From contig CASEPS010000002.1 of NCBI GenBank assembly GCA_949289855.1, positions 1 to 64,000 on the forward strand: DNA of 64,000 nt, given 5' to 3'. Made by a program: the position numbers and the translations under genes. Of the stretch, positions 53,100 through 62,334 are shown one piece after another; position 1 is the stretch's first letter, and every line of letters starts with the position of its first letter. The notes beneath the pieces were generated by a model. That model had not been told where the DNA came from, ran no database searches, and saw only the letters and a list, made by a program, of their open reading frames with translations. This stretch comes from an uncultured Erysipelotrichaceae bacterium. GTDB lineage: Bacteria > Bacillota_I > Bacilli_A > Erysipelotrichales > Erysipelotrichaceae.

Positions 53100-53335
53100 A
53101 CCTGGATACCTCTTTCTTTCAGAAGACTTATTATATCATCAACGATATATTCTTTGCTCTGGGTGTGCAATATATCATACGAAGGAATGATATATCCATT
53201 CAAAATATCGCTTTTCTCAGCTACAGCGCGATACACATCGCTGGCATTTTTACCAAGTTTCTGTGCCACATTTTCTATACAGAAAACAACGAATTCCAAC
53301 TCATCTGTATTTTTGATCATTGCGTCACAACCCAT
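53096..53335 (-). CDS. DUF3791 protein (first gene of trio)
   Basis: 79 residues: ELEFVVFCIENVAQKLGKNASDVYRAV, then SYDILHTQSKEYIVDDIISLLKERG. This is the classic DUF3791 pattern. GGAGGT lies 10 bases before the ATG. Its stop overlaps the DUF3990 start by 4 bases, as antitoxin-then-toxin genes often do. No DNA-binding motif is evident. Confidence 0.8.
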   Translation of the reverse strand: MGCDAMIKNTDELEFVVFCIENVAQKLGKNASDVYRAVAEKSDILNGYIIPSYDILHTQSKEYIVDDIISLLKERGIQV

Positions 53336-53393
53336 GAATTATTGTACCTCCAGGATTTTATCAGATGCCCATGGATTCCATGGGCATCTTTGC

Positions 53394-55094
53394 TTATTCA
53401 ACAGATTGAATCATATTGAAGATCTCATCTTTGATCTTCTGATTGATGGACAATGCGTCTTCTTTACTGGAAGCTGTCGCATAGAAATAGAATTTGATCT
53501 TCGGTTCTGTTCCAGATGGACGAATGGCAAACCAGCTGCCATTTTCCAGGAAGAAACGCAATACATTACTTGCCGGGATGTCTTCATACCCATCTTTGTA
53601 ATCAATGTTCCTGACAACCTTGTAACCGGCAACAGATGTCGGAAGGTTATTTCTGACATATGCCATCATCCGTTTGATGCGCTCTGCCCCAGGTATGCCT
53701 TCCAATACAATATTCGGCTCATCTTCCGCATAGTAGCCAAATTTCTGATACAACTCATCCAATACCTGGAACAGGGTCTTGCCCTGTTTTTTATAATACG
53801 CAGCTGCTTCTGCCACAAGCATACCGGCAGAAATACCATCTTTGTCACGGATGTCTTTACATGCTGCATAACCGACAGATTCTTCATAACCAAAGAGGTA
53901 TGTATAACCATTTTCTTCAAGGTATGGAATTCTGCCACAGATGTTCTTGAAACCGGTCAATGATTCAAACATGCGTACACCATAGTCTTTGGCAATTTCT
54001 GTGCTCAATGTACTTGTGACAATAGACTTCACCATTGCCCCACGTTCTGGTAATGTACCGGCCGTCTTATGACCTTCAAGAATATAGCTGACAAGAAGAT
54101 AACCGGTCTGGTTGCCATTGAGTGGTACATAATTGCCCTCATCATCCCTGATTTCTATTGCAAAGCGGTCACTATCAGGGTCAGTTGCCATGAGCAGCTC
54201 TGCACCAACCTTTCTGCCCAGTTCTTCTGACATACGGAATGCCTTTGGGTCTTCCGGATTAGGATAACCGACTGTTGTAAAATCCGGATCTGGATTTTCC
54301 TGTTCTTTGACAATATGCCAGTTTGTAAATCCCCTGTCTTTCAACATGGTTCTGAATGGAATGGAACCTGCACCATTGAGTGGTGTATAGACAATTGGAA
54401 TCGAAAGATCAATTTCATCACCAGAATGAATAGCAAGTGCTTCAATGGCATCAAGGTACATCCGGTCATAGGATTCATCCAATACGATGATCTTCCCTTC
54501 CTTTACTGCTGTTTCGTAGTCCATCTTCTGAATACCATGGAACATATCCACTTTTTGAATACATTCTGTCATGCCATCCGCAATTTCACTTGATACCTGA
54601 CAGCCATCTGTCCAATACGCCTTATAGCCATTGTATTCCTTTGGGTTATGGGAAGCGGTGATATTGATACCACTTGTTGTACCAAGCTTGCGGATGAGAT
54701 ATGCCAGTTCAGGGGTTGGACGAAGGTCATTGAATACATAGACCCGTATTCCATTTGCGGCATAAATAGAAGCAGCAAGTTCTGAAAACTCCTTTGAAAA
54801 GTGACGTGGGTCATGGGCAATGATCAAGCCCTTGTCCATCGCTTCTTTTCCATAGGAAACAATAAAGTCCGCAATGCCCTGGGTTGCACGGGCTACGGTA
54901 TAGAAATTCATCCGGTTTGTACCGGCACCAATCTTTCCTCTTAACCCTGCTGTACCAAAGGAAAGGTCCTGGTAGAAGCGGTCTTCGATTTCATCAGGCT
55001 GGTTGGCAATTGCCTCTAATTCCTTATGTAATGGATCCTTTTCATCCAGTTCGTTCAACCACTGTTCATAGCGGTTCATAATTTCTTTATTCAT
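53394..55094 (-). CDS. Phosphoglucomutase / phosphomannomutase (alpha-D-phosphohexomutase)
   Basis: 566 residues from the ATG at 55094 (GGAGGT 4 bases upstream; the frame to 55157 is not supported). Active-site Ser in TASHNPKEYNG, metal loop ATDPDSDRFA, sugar loop GYEESVGY and phosphate loop RPSGTEPK are intact across four domains. The length and FGTAGLRGKIGAG start match bacterial PgcA-type enzymes that make glucose-1-phosphate for cell-surface glycans. -10 TACAAT at 55126-55131. An inverted repeat AGATGCCCAT / ATGGGCATCT follows the stop (53365-53391). Confidence 0.94.
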   Translation of the reverse strand: MNKEIMNRYEQWLNELDEKDPLHKELEAIANQPDEIEDRFYQDLSFGTAGLRGKIGAGTNRMNFYTVARATQGIADFIVSYGKEAMDKGLIIAHDPRHFSKEFSELAASIYAANGIRVYVFNDLRPTPELAYLIRKLGTTSGINITASHNPKEYNGYKAYWTDGCQVSSEIADGMTECIQKVDMFHGIQKMDYETAVKEGKIIVLDESYDRMYLDAIEALAIHSGDEIDLSIPIVYTPLNGAGSIPFRTMLKDRGFTNWHIVKEQENPDPDFTTVGYPNPEDPKAFRMSEELGRKVGAELLMATDPDSDRFAIEIRDDEGNYVPLNGNQTGYLLVSYILEGHKTAGTLPERGAMVKSIVTSTLSTEIAKDYGVRMFESLTGFKNICGRIPYLEENGYTYLFGYEESVGYAACKDIRDKDGISAGMLVAEAAAYYKKQGKTLFQVLDELYQKFGYYAEDEPNIVLEGIPGAERIKRMMAYVRNNLPTSVAGYKVVRNIDYKDGYEDIPASNVLRFFLENGSWFAIRPSGTEPKIKFYFYATASSKEDALSINQKIKDEIFNMIQSVE

Positions 55095-55278
55095 GATTAC
55101 CTCCAGAAAAACATGTTCTCTATCTATTGTAACCGAAAACAGACGAAGACTGAACAACTACCATATGTTCACTATTTCTTCACCTGTTTTTCATCAAATG
55201 TTAATAAGCGTATAATGAAATTTACATACACTTCTGCAAAACTGAAAATAGTCTGAATGACAAAGGAGATGAATCAAC

Positions 55279-55731
55279 ATGTATACAAAAGCATTCAAAG
55301 CTGCTACAGCAGCAATACTGATGATGGGACTTGCTGGTTGTGCAACAAAGAACACAACAGCAGAAGCCACCGCAACAACAACCCCTTCTGCAAGTGCAGA
55401 AACAAAGGAAGTTGTCACAGAAGGCAATTACAAGATCACCAATAACACTGGTGAAACAATCACAGACCTCTACATCTATGAAACAGGTTCTGATGATAAG
55501 GGCACAAACTATGCGGATGGAGGTCTTGCGGATGGAGAATCTGTAACCATCCACACAACTGCCGATGAAGACAAGGCTGAAGGTTATGCACAGACCATTG
55601 AATTCACAACCGAAAGTGGCCGCACAGAAAACCAGTTTGAAACACTGCACCTTGAAGATGCAAATCTCTCACTGTTACCTGCTGATGCGGACAGCTATAC
55701 ATCTGCTACACCATTTGAATTCACATTCTGA
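55279..55731 (+). CDS. Secreted lipoprotein, unknown
   Basis: 150 residues: signal with lipobox Leu-Ala-Gly-Cys, a Thr/Ala/Ser-rich linker of about 25 residues, then a beta-rich domain (YKITNNTGETITDLYIYETGSDDKG, EFTTESGRTE) like an immunoglobulin-type fold. No family named. AAAGGAG ribosome site; TATAAT at 55211-55216. Single-gene unit with its own terminator. Confidence 0.82.
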   Translation: MYTKAFKAATAAILMMGLAGCATKNTTAEATATTTPSASAETKEVVTEGNYKITNNTGETITDLYIYETGSDDKGTNYADGGLADGESVTIHTTADEDKAEGYAQTIEFTTESGRTENQFETLHLEDANLSLLPADADSYTSATPFEFTF

Positions 55732-55734
55732 AAG

Positions 55735-55761
55735 AAAACTGCGGCATTACCGCAGTTTTTT
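55735..55761. terminator. Bidirectional terminator
   Basis: AAAACTGCGG-CATTA-CCGCAGTTTT followed by TT, between convergent lipoprotein and esterase genes. Confidence 0.85.
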
Positions 55762-56531
55762 CATTTCCATAAAAAGTCCATATAAATCCAGTTCTGGCCC
55801 CGCCAGTCACGTTCACAATGTTCACCACCCCATTGGAAATAGTGATATGTCCTTACCCCTCTTTCCTGCAGTTCCCGTTCAAACTTATAAACTGAACGTG
55901 CTTCTCTTGTATCCCGGCTTGGATCTTTGCCATAGGCAGCACGACCCATTTCCTTTTCACCCCAGGACATATATATGCGGGTATCCGGCTGAATGACATG
56001 GTTTTCCAGTTCTTTGCGCAAATTCGCTATGTTCCAGAATACACCAGTTGATAATGCTGCTCCTTTGGAAAAGTAACCATTGTAGGCAAGCATGGCGTAC
56101 AGTGTCATCAATCCACCCATGGATGAACCACCGATGGCTGTTGCTTCACGATGTCCATAGGTACGATAGTCACGATCGATGAGTGGTTTGACTTCATTGA
56201 CAATACACTGCATGGTCTTGTCACCAATGCCATCAATCCACTGACCCATCATCTTCTTGCGGTATGGACAATATTCTTCCAATCTCTCATTTCCCTTGTG
56301 GGAACATTCCATTCCGACAATGATTACCTGTTTGTCATATTGCTTCATGAAGTCATACAGACCCCAGCTTGTTCCATAGGTTGCATCTTCATCAAAAAAC
56401 AGATTATGACCATCGAACATGTACATCACAGGATAACGTTCATCACTAGTGTCATAGTCTTCAGGCAGATAGATGTGCAGCATTCTGTTTTCACCTTTCG
56501 GCCAGTAATAACAGTCTCTTTTGACAATCAT
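55761..56531 (-). CDS. Putative esterase (Fes/EstD-like alpha/beta hydrolase)
   Basis: 256 residues, no signal. Nucleophile in GGSSMGGLMTLYAM near residue 134, catalytic His in WGGEHCERDW near the C-terminus, and the entry motif YPVMYMFDGHNLFF of the esterase D family. Members cleave acyl, feruloyl or siderophore esters; substrate unknown. GAAGGTGAG ribosome site. Confidence 0.87.
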   Translation of the reverse strand: MIVKRDCYYWPKGENRMLHIYLPEDYDTSDERYPVMYMFDGHNLFFDEDATYGTSWGLYDFMKQYDKQVIIVGMECSHKGNERLEEYCPYRKKMMGQWIDGIGDKTMQCIVNEVKPLIDRDYRTYGHREATAIGGSSMGGLMTLYAMLAYNGYFSKGAALSTGVFWNIANLRKELENHVIQPDTRIYMSWGEKEMGRAAYGKDPSRDTREARSVYKFERELQERGVRTYHYFQWGGEHCERDWRGQNWIYMDFLWK

Positions 56532-56616
56532 TTTCTCACCTTCTTTGTCCTTCTATTCTAACATTGTCAAAAAAGTTTGTGAAAAAATTATAAAAAATGA
56601 CATTTGTCTCATTTAG

Positions 56617-56625
56617 TGCTATAAG
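56617..56625 (+). promoter_or_regulatory. Extended -10 of pta
   Basis: TGC-TATAAG, about 46 bases before the ATG. A TTGTGAA half-site of Rex type lies at 56577-56583 but its mate is poor. Confidence 0.45.
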
Positions 56626-56670
56626 TTAAAACGGTTACAATAACCGGACTAGAAAGCGGGAAAGAAAAGA

Positions 56671-57696
56671 ATGTCATTTATTGAAGGTATTAAAGAAAAA
56701 GCCGCAGCCGATCTGAAGACGATCGTCCTGCCAGAATCTGAAGATGAAAGAGTCATCCGTGCAGCAGCGATGATCCGCGAAGAGAAAACTGCAAATCTCG
56801 TATTGCTTGGCGATGAAGCAACGATCTATTCTGAAGCACTGCACTATGATGTCAACATTGATGGAATTACCATCATCAACCCGGAAAAATATGAAAAGCT
56901 CGATGAATATGTCAAATTGCTTACAGAAATCCGTAAGAACAAGGGCATGACAGAAGAACTTGCCAGAAAGACACTGCTTGAAGACAAGACAATGTTTGCA
57001 GTTGTCATGGTCAAAAACGGTGATGCGGATGGTGTTGTCTCTGGCGCTTGCCACTCTACCGCAAGCACCCTACGTCCTGCCTTGCAGGTATTGCGTACTG
57101 CACCTGGCAAGAAACTTGCGTCAGGCTTCTTTGTCCTCGATGTTCCTAAGAGTGACTATGGTCAGCATGGTACATTTATCTTTGCGGACTGCGCACTGAA
57201 CCAGGATCCAAACTCCGAGGAACTTGCGGCTATTGCCAATGATGCGGCAGAATCCTTTGAAAGTCTGCTCGGTGGACATGCAAGAGTTGCTTTCCTCTCC
57301 CACTCCACAAAGGGAAGTGCAAAACACCCGATGGTCACAAAGGTTGCAGAGGCAGTCACCCTTGCCCACAAGGAATATCCACATCTCGATTGTGATGGTG
57401 AATTACAGCTGGATGCAGCACTTGATCCATTTGTTGCCAAGATCAAGGCACCAGGTTCAACAGTAGCAGGACACGCCAATGTCCTCATTTTCCCGAATGT
57501 TGACTGCGGCAACATCGGTTACAAACTCGTTCAGAGACTTGCCAAAGCAGAAGCCTATGGACCAATCCTGCAGGGACTTGCTGCACCGGTCAATGACCTC
57601 TCCAGAGGATGCTTCTATGAAGACATTGTCGGTGTCGTTGCTATCACTGCTGTACAGGCACAGCTTGCCCAGGCAGCTGCTGCCAAAGCTGAATAA
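56671..57696 (+). CDS. pta: Phosphate acetyltransferase
   Basis: Converts acetyl-CoA and phosphate to acetyl phosphate, leading to acetate and ATP. 341 residues, the short single-domain type. Signatures: IVLPESEDERVIRAAAMI at the start, DADGVVSGACHSTASTLRPALQ, and IFPNVDCGNIGYKLVQRLAKA. ackA is not adjacent. Fits a fermentative metabolism together with Rnf. Confidence 0.96.
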   Translation: MSFIEGIKEKAAADLKTIVLPESEDERVIRAAAMIREEKTANLVLLGDEATIYSEALHYDVNIDGITIINPEKYEKLDEYVKLLTEIRKNKGMTEELARKTLLEDKTMFAVVMVKNGDADGVVSGACHSTASTLRPALQVLRTAPGKKLASGFFVLDVPKSDYGQHGTFIFADCALNQDPNSEELAAIANDAAESFESLLGGHARVAFLSHSTKGSAKHPMVTKVAEAVTLAHKEYPHLDCDGELQLDAALDPFVAKIKAPGSTVAGHANVLIFPNVDCGNIGYKLVQRLAKAEAYGPILQGLAAPVNDLSRGCFYEDIVGVVAITAVQAQLAQAAAAKAE

Positions 57697-57702
57697 ACAC
57701 AC

Positions 57703-57729
57703 AGGATGTGAGGAAACTCACACCTTTTT
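57703..57729 (+). terminator. pta terminator
   Basis: GG-TGTGAG-GAAA-CTCACA-CC with one bulged base, then TTTTT. Confidence 0.82.
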
Positions 57730-57761
57730 CATTAGAAAAGGAAGTGCAGACTACACTTCCT

Positions 57762-58439
57762 TCATCCAAAATGCACCACTCTGCTTCCAACAGACACAAA
57801 ACTGTTTTGGAATATGGTTTCTTCAACAGAATAACTTCCCCGCAATGGATCGAGCACGGCATACCCCTGCATTGTCTTTTCTTTGACCACAATACAATGC
57901 AGGTTGGTAAACGGCTGGAATGTCGTCATACCGGTATTGTAGACAAGGGTGCTGTACATAGGTGTTTCATAACCAATGGTCACCCAGCAGACAACTGGTC
58001 CATTATGCAGTTGTTCATCCAATTGCTGTATGGTAATGCCTTGTACACCCGTGAGCCTTTGTGCTTCCCCAAGCGAAACAAGATATCCGTTGCCTGCCTC
58101 TGCCAATGGCATTTCATAACAATACCAGCCACGGTCCTCACTTCGTGCGTCTCCTGCATATGCCACTTCTGGGTCCGGTCCATAGAGTACGCCATCCTGC
58201 AATGTGACCTCCCCTTTGGCAAGGTACTGGTCATACAGCAATGCAACAGATGGGGTATACCCATACATCTGTAACAACATGGTCAGACTTGTGATTTCAC
58301 AACCATTGGGAAATTCCGGATTCTGAAAAATCAAAACCTCTTTTTTCTCTTCCTTCTGCAGCCACGCTATTCCTGAAAGGCAGATACCAATTGCCACAGT
58401 CCATTTTATCCATGCTTTGAGTTTCCGTTTCTTCTTCAT
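57762..58439 (-). CDS. C39-like cysteine peptidase, membrane anchored
   Basis: 225 residues. N-terminal helix (about 10-27), then a papain-like C39 fold: catalytic Cys in FPNGCEITSLTM, His in NLHCIVV and Asp in VLDPLRG. Such YvpB-like proteins sit outside the cell. It follows the ABC-2 operon by 63 bases; C39 peptidases trim bacteriocin leaders, so it could process a peptide of that locus, though the leader-peptidase type is usually fused to the transporter. No good ribosome site. The string TTACAGTTTTGTTAC upstream recurs in the promoter at 63 kb. Confidence 0.8.
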   Translation of the reverse strand: MKKKRKLKAWIKWTVAIGICLSGIAWLQKEEKKEVLIFQNPEFPNGCEITSLTMLLQMYGYTPSVALLYDQYLAKGEVTLQDGVLYGPDPEVAYAGDARSEDRGWYCYEMPLAEAGNGYLVSLGEAQRLTGVQGITIQQLDEQLHNGPVVCWVTIGYETPMYSTLVYNTGMTTFQPFTNLHCIVVKEKTMQGYAVLDPLRGSYSVEETIFQNSFVSVGSRVVHFG

Positions 58440-58501
58440 ATGTTTATCTTTGCAGAGAAACTGTTACAAAGTCATGCATGCTGATGTAACAAAACTGTAA
58501 C

Positions 58502-59350
58502 TTATTGAAGAAATGCTTCGAGAGAAACCATAGCACTATCTTCTGGTGCTTTGACACTGTTGCCACTTGGATTGATGATAAGGTACATCTTACAGTTGTC
58601 TGGCATATCCATCGGACACATCAGAACATAGCGGTTTTCAAAACTGTCACCATGTTTGAAGTCATAATGATGTAATGCATATTGTTCTGTTGGACCTGGC
58701 TGATGAGAGTGGTAAAGAACAATATTATCCATGAAATACAACTCTCCCTCTTCATCCATAAACGCATAGGATACCGCATAGCCATAACCTGTAAAATCAG
58801 ACAGGTCACAGCCAGCATTTTGAATGTTGACATCCACTACAAGATACGTCCACCCTTCCTTTGGTGTATGTTCATCCTGCATATATGGTTCAAAGTATTC
58901 AAGACCACTCCTATCCGCATCATCAATGGAAAGTGCATCATACTGATCTGTCACAAACACATCTTCCACAGTCCATTGCAACAAAGAATCATTCATGACA
59001 GTACTATCCTGAAATTCAATTACTCTTTTCGCATCCAGACTGCCATCTCTTTTCTGCAATTCCTTTAAATTGGAAAGTAACATCTTTGCCTGTACACCTT
59101 CAGCAGTAATTTGTGTCCCAAGCTCTTTATACTGGTCATGATAACTCACATAATCAATGCCAGAGCGTATGGTATCTTTATCCGTATTTTCATCATCGAT
59201 AAATGACTCTGCTGTCATTTCCGGTTTTAAACCAGGAAATTCTTCCTGTGCCTTAAATAAAACAGAAAGCAGATGATCCTTTGAAACATAGACTGCCAGT
59301 AAACAAAATACAGTAAAGACTGCTAAAACTATTATTCTTTTCTTCTTCAT
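58502..59350 (-). CDS. Membrane-anchored extracellular protein (DUF4352/DUF5027-like), unknown
   Basis: 282 residues: N-terminal helix (about 5-24), a helical middle and a C-terminal beta domain with WTYLVVDVNIQNAGCDLSDF, the pattern of immunoglobulin-like extracellular domains in DUF4352/DUF5027-type proteins. Follows the 190-residue anchored protein by 6 bases. Last gene of the ABC-2 operon. Possibly a self-protection or peptide-sensing protein; not established. Confidence 0.7.
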   Translation of the reverse strand: MKKKRIIVLAVFTVFCLLAVYVSKDHLLSVLFKAQEEFPGLKPEMTAESFIDDENTDKDTIRSGIDYVSYHDQYKELGTQITAEGVQAKMLLSNLKELQKRDGSLDAKRVIEFQDSTVMNDSLLQWTVEDVFVTDQYDALSIDDADRSGLEYFEPYMQDEHTPKEGWTYLVVDVNIQNAGCDLSDFTGYGYAVSYAFMDEEGELYFMDNIVLYHSHQPGPTEQYALHHYDFKHGDSFENRYVLMCPMDMPDNCKMYLIINPSGNSVKAPEDSAMVSLEAFLQ

Positions 59351-59356
59351 AACTCA

Positions 59357-59911
59357 TCACCATAAATCATTAAGATAGACCATTTTCTTGACCGGATAGA
59401 TAGACATCGTTACCGCAAAAGGAAGCTGTTCAAAGAGATTGCCTTCAACCCCATAGTATTCACTGCATTCGGTAAATGGGATTTCAACATAAGCTTCTTC
59501 CCCAGGCATAATATAAGGCGAAAACGTGGAAGTATCATTATTATGCAGTGCCTGAAAAAGAAATAAATCCATTCCATTCGTAGCTGTTTTTGTTTCAATA
59601 ACCATCTGATACAACGGAACTTCACCCGGTAAATCATCTGTGGTATTTTTAACTTTTACGCCAACAAGACCCACATAGAAATCTTCTCCATAGTTAAAAG
59701 AGTCATCCAAATCATGTTTATCACAAAATGTTTCTATTCGCTCCGTTTCAAATGAAACAACTTCTACCTGGTAGTTATCAAATTGAACAGGTTCATGAAA
59801 TCCATACGTCTCTGTACCCTCAAAATGATGTACGGTATTCTGAACATACGCCCCACGAACACACCAGGCAAGGAAGAGACAAATGACCACAATCAAAACC
59901 TTCTTCTTCAT
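59357..59911 (-). CDS. Membrane-anchored extracellular protein, unknown
   Basis: 184 residues from the ATG at 59911, which overlaps the ATPase stop (ATGA) and has GGAGGAAAGAGG just upstream. N-terminal helix (about 3-20), then a beta-rich domain with YVGLVGVKVKNTTDDLPGEVPLYQM, resembling DUF4352-type folds. Paired with the similar 282-residue protein downstream. Confidence 0.72.
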   Translation of the reverse strand: MKKKVLIVVICLFLAWCVRGAYVQNTVHHFEGTETYGFHEPVQFDNYQVEVVSFETERIETFCDKHDLDDSFNYGEDFYVGLVGVKVKNTTDDLPGEVPLYQMVIETKTATNGMDLFLFQALHNNDTSTFSPYIMPGEEAYVEIPFTECSEYYGVEGNLFEQLPFAVTMSIYPVKKMVYLNDLW

Positions 59912-60555
59912 TCCTCTTTCCTCCGGCAATCTGTTATTTTTCCTTCTTCAATGCTATATAAAACATCGGACAATCCTGAAAGAACAGTTTTGTCGTGACA
60001 GGCAAGAAATACCAGGGCACCCCGATTCTTTTCTTCCATAATGATTTCCTGACAAGCTTTAGCAGAACTTTCATCTAATGCATTAAATGGCTCATCCAGA
60101 ATGATCAGCTCCGGTTTTTCCATAATCGCAGCCGCAATACCAAGTTTCTGCTTCATGCCCAGCGAATATTTTTTGTATGTCCGTTTATCATCTGGTTCAA
60201 GACCAATACGTTTCATTGCAAAAGCGATATCCTCCTTTGAGGCAACTCCACGCAATGCCGCAATCATTTCCAGGTTCTTCTTTCCGGTATATTCTTTCAA
60301 AAATGCAGGGGACTCTATCAATGCGCCAACACTTTCCGGAAAAGAAAAATCTGTTCCCATCACCTTTCCATCCATTTCCAATGATCCTTCTGTTGGGTAA
60401 ATCAACCCACAAAGTGCGCGCAGTAACATTGTCTTTCCGCTTCCATTAATCCCCTGCAGACCAACAATTTCACCACTGTAAAAATTCAGATTTATGTCTG
60501 ATAGTATTGTTCTTTTACCAATTACTTTTGTATAGTGATTCAACCTGATTTCCAT
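59908..60555 (-). CDS. ABC transporter ATPase of an ABC-2 peptide transporter
   Basis: 215 residues from the ATG at 60555 (AGAGGTGA upstream). Walker A GINGSGKTM, Q-loop region with ALIESPAFLKEYTG, signature YSLGMKQKLGIAAAI (the variant LGMKQ of BcrA/LanF-type ATPases), Walker B LIILDEPFNALD and H-loop ACHD. Fits transporters that protect against lantibiotics or bacitracin-like peptides. Serves the two permeases upstream. Confidence 0.9.
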   Translation of the reverse strand: MEIRLNHYTKVIGKRTILSDINLNFYSGEIVGLQGINGSGKTMLLRALCGLIYPTEGSLEMDGKVMGTDFSFPESVGALIESPAFLKEYTGKKNLEMIAALRGVASKEDIAFAMKRIGLEPDDKRTYKKYSLGMKQKLGIAAAIMEKPELIILDEPFNALDESSAKACQEIIMEEKNRGALVFLACHDKTVLSGLSDVLYSIEEGKITDCRRKEE

Positions 60556-60560
60556 AACCC

Positions 60561-61427
60561 TCACCTCTCCTGTAGAAAGTCAAATTTCCTTAACCGTACA
60601 TTTCCAATAATCCAAAAGATAATAAGCAGACCAATTTCAATGAGAATAGCATATGGCTGCTCAATACAAGACAACGTTTCATTTCCCAGCATTCTCACCT
60701 GGGTAAACTTTCTTGCAAGCATGGAATAACACCCCAACACCCAGTAAGTGGTTGTATATGCACTCATGATCATATAGACAAGTACGGTAAAGAATGCATA
60801 CACCGGTTTTACAAAAAGACTCAGCACCATCTGGCCAACAGAAATCACAATTGAAGTCAATATCGGAAGCAGGACAAGTCCAATCCATAACGAGGCTTGC
60901 GTTTCCCACTCAGGAAAAATGGAAACGATAAAACTGCACAAGCCATGATTGATGGAAAAACCAGGCGTCAGAAAAAGGCAGGAAAACACAAACAATGCAC
61001 AAAATGCGATGCCATAAAAGAGAAGTACCATCACAACACAATATCCCACTTTTCCCAGCAACCATTCAGATTTCTTATGACTGCGAATCAGGTACTGTAA
61101 ACCTTCATTTTCCATATCCCGGTTGATATGGTCTCCAATGATCCAGGCAATCATCATCTGTGCACCAAGCCAGTTCAAAGGGACAATGAATTGTTGACCA
61201 ATGTAAATTTGTGGAAAACCACCAAAGGCATAAATCCAAAGATCCACAAATCCTGCTGTTCCCGGATCATCGACAAGCGTTTCATATGTCCGATATAAAC
61301 GTAAAATGCCAAATCCGATGAAAATGTACAAAAGAACACAAACAAGAAATTTCACCTTGTTTTCCCGCAAACCACTGCGTACATCCCATTTCATGTGTTG
61401 GAAAGAAGACAGAAGGAACTGTTTCAT
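60561..61427 (-). CDS. ABC-2 type permease subunit 2
   Basis: 288 residues with six helices and an N-terminal amphipathic segment (MKWDVRSGLRENKVKF). Its start overlaps the stop of permease subunit 1 (TGATG). Second membrane half of a LanEG- or DUF2705-like transporter. Substrate probably a peptide. Confidence 0.8.
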   Translation of the reverse strand: MKQFLLSSFQHMKWDVRSGLRENKVKFLVCVLLYIFIGFGILRLYRTYETLVDDPGTAGFVDLWIYAFGGFPQIYIGQQFIVPLNWLGAQMMIAWIIGDHINRDMENEGLQYLIRSHKKSEWLLGKVGYCVVMVLLFYGIAFCALFVFSCLFLTPGFSINHGLCSFIVSIFPEWETQASLWIGLVLLPILTSIVISVGQMVLSLFVKPVYAFFTVLVYMIMSAYTTTYWVLGCYSMLARKFTQVRMLGNETLSCIEQPYAILIEIGLLIIFWIIGNVRLRKFDFLQER

Positions 61428-62326
61428 CAGAAAACATCTCCCTTCCTTTTATGCAGATAAGTAAACACAGCTGGCAAAAACAGGATCAGACCTGTTACCA
61501 GAAATACAAATGGTGTGACTTTTGAAGAAAATAATGCCCCACAAAGAAATGTATATGGAGACCATTGATCTTCACCAATGGCAATAGAAGCCGTATTGGT
61601 GAACATGAATAAAATGAAAGGAAAAAACAATGCGACAAAACGTTGTTCAAAGACAAGACCAATCGCTACAGAAAAACACGCAACAAGACCAGCATAAAAT
61701 GATGGGATGAAAAGATAAATCAATGCATACACCATCGGATGTTCATAGAATAAAGCGCCCCACATTGTTAACCTGCCAATTGGAGCAGATCCTCTGCCAT
61801 CTTGTGGAAAAAGCAAAGGATAAGTGCTAGTATGCAACATAAAGTTAACCACCATGGGAATTGCTATAACCAGCATGCCAGAAAGAAAAGCTGTGATAAA
61901 GCCAGTAAGATAATACGCCTCTCTGTTTTCCCGGATCACCACATGTCTGTTATACCCAGATAAATGATCTTCCAGTAGTTCCGTTCCATACGGTAAAACC
62001 GCAAGTAATGGCATTGCCATATAAAACACCACCGCAAAAAAGGAAAAAGTATCTACACCAATCCACTCTTCATATACCGTATTGGGAGCTGCCATACTGA
62101 TTTCAGATACACCAATCAAATCATCAACAGGATGTAAATAAGCAGTAATTCTTCCTGGATCCGTTAATAAATACGTTGAGTCCAGCCACTGCAGCACTGC
62201 CAGGGCAATGCCAATACATAATGCAATTTTGAACTTTCTGCCATGTAACATTCTTTCCCAATGCAAGACAAAACATTTTTTCATATTCTGATACAAGGAA
62301 GTCACAGCATAAAGCTGTGACTTCAC
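61427..62326 (-). CDS. ABC-2 type permease subunit 1
   Basis: 299 residues from a GTG at 62326, or 285 from the ATG at 62284 (MKKCFVLHWERMLHG), where relatives are more likely to begin. A perfect 11-bp hairpin (62298-62324) covers the GTG, so start and level of translation may be controlled. Six helices; large extracellular loop after helix 1. Downstream of a secreted-protein gene. Confidence 0.78.
   Translation of the reverse strand: MKSQLYAVTSLYQNMKKCFVLHWERMLHGRKFKIALCIGIALAVLQWLDSTYLLTDPGRITAYLHPVDDLIGVSEISMAAPNTVYEEWIGVDTFSFFAVVFYMAMPLLAVLPYGTELLEDHLSGYNRHVVIRENREAYYLTGFITAFLSGMLVIAIPMVVNFMLHTSTYPLLFPQDGRGSAPIGRLTMWGALFYEHPMVYALIYLFIPSFYAGLVACFSVAIGLVFEQRFVALFFPFILFMFTNTASIAIGEDQWSPYTFLCGALFSSKVTPFVFLVTGLILFLPAVFTYLHKRKGDVF
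62298..62324 (-). other. Intercistronic hairpin before the ABC-2 permeases
   Basis: Perfect 11-bp stem GAAGTCACAGC / GCTGTGACTTC, 5-base loop, between the secreted-protein gene and the permease; no T-run. Same position and type as the hairpin at 16884. Confidence 0.65.
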
Positions 62327-62334
62327 CTTCCTTT

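Noticed and set aside
56577-56593. Rex operator upstream of pta
   Set aside because: Second half-site matches at only four of seven positions.
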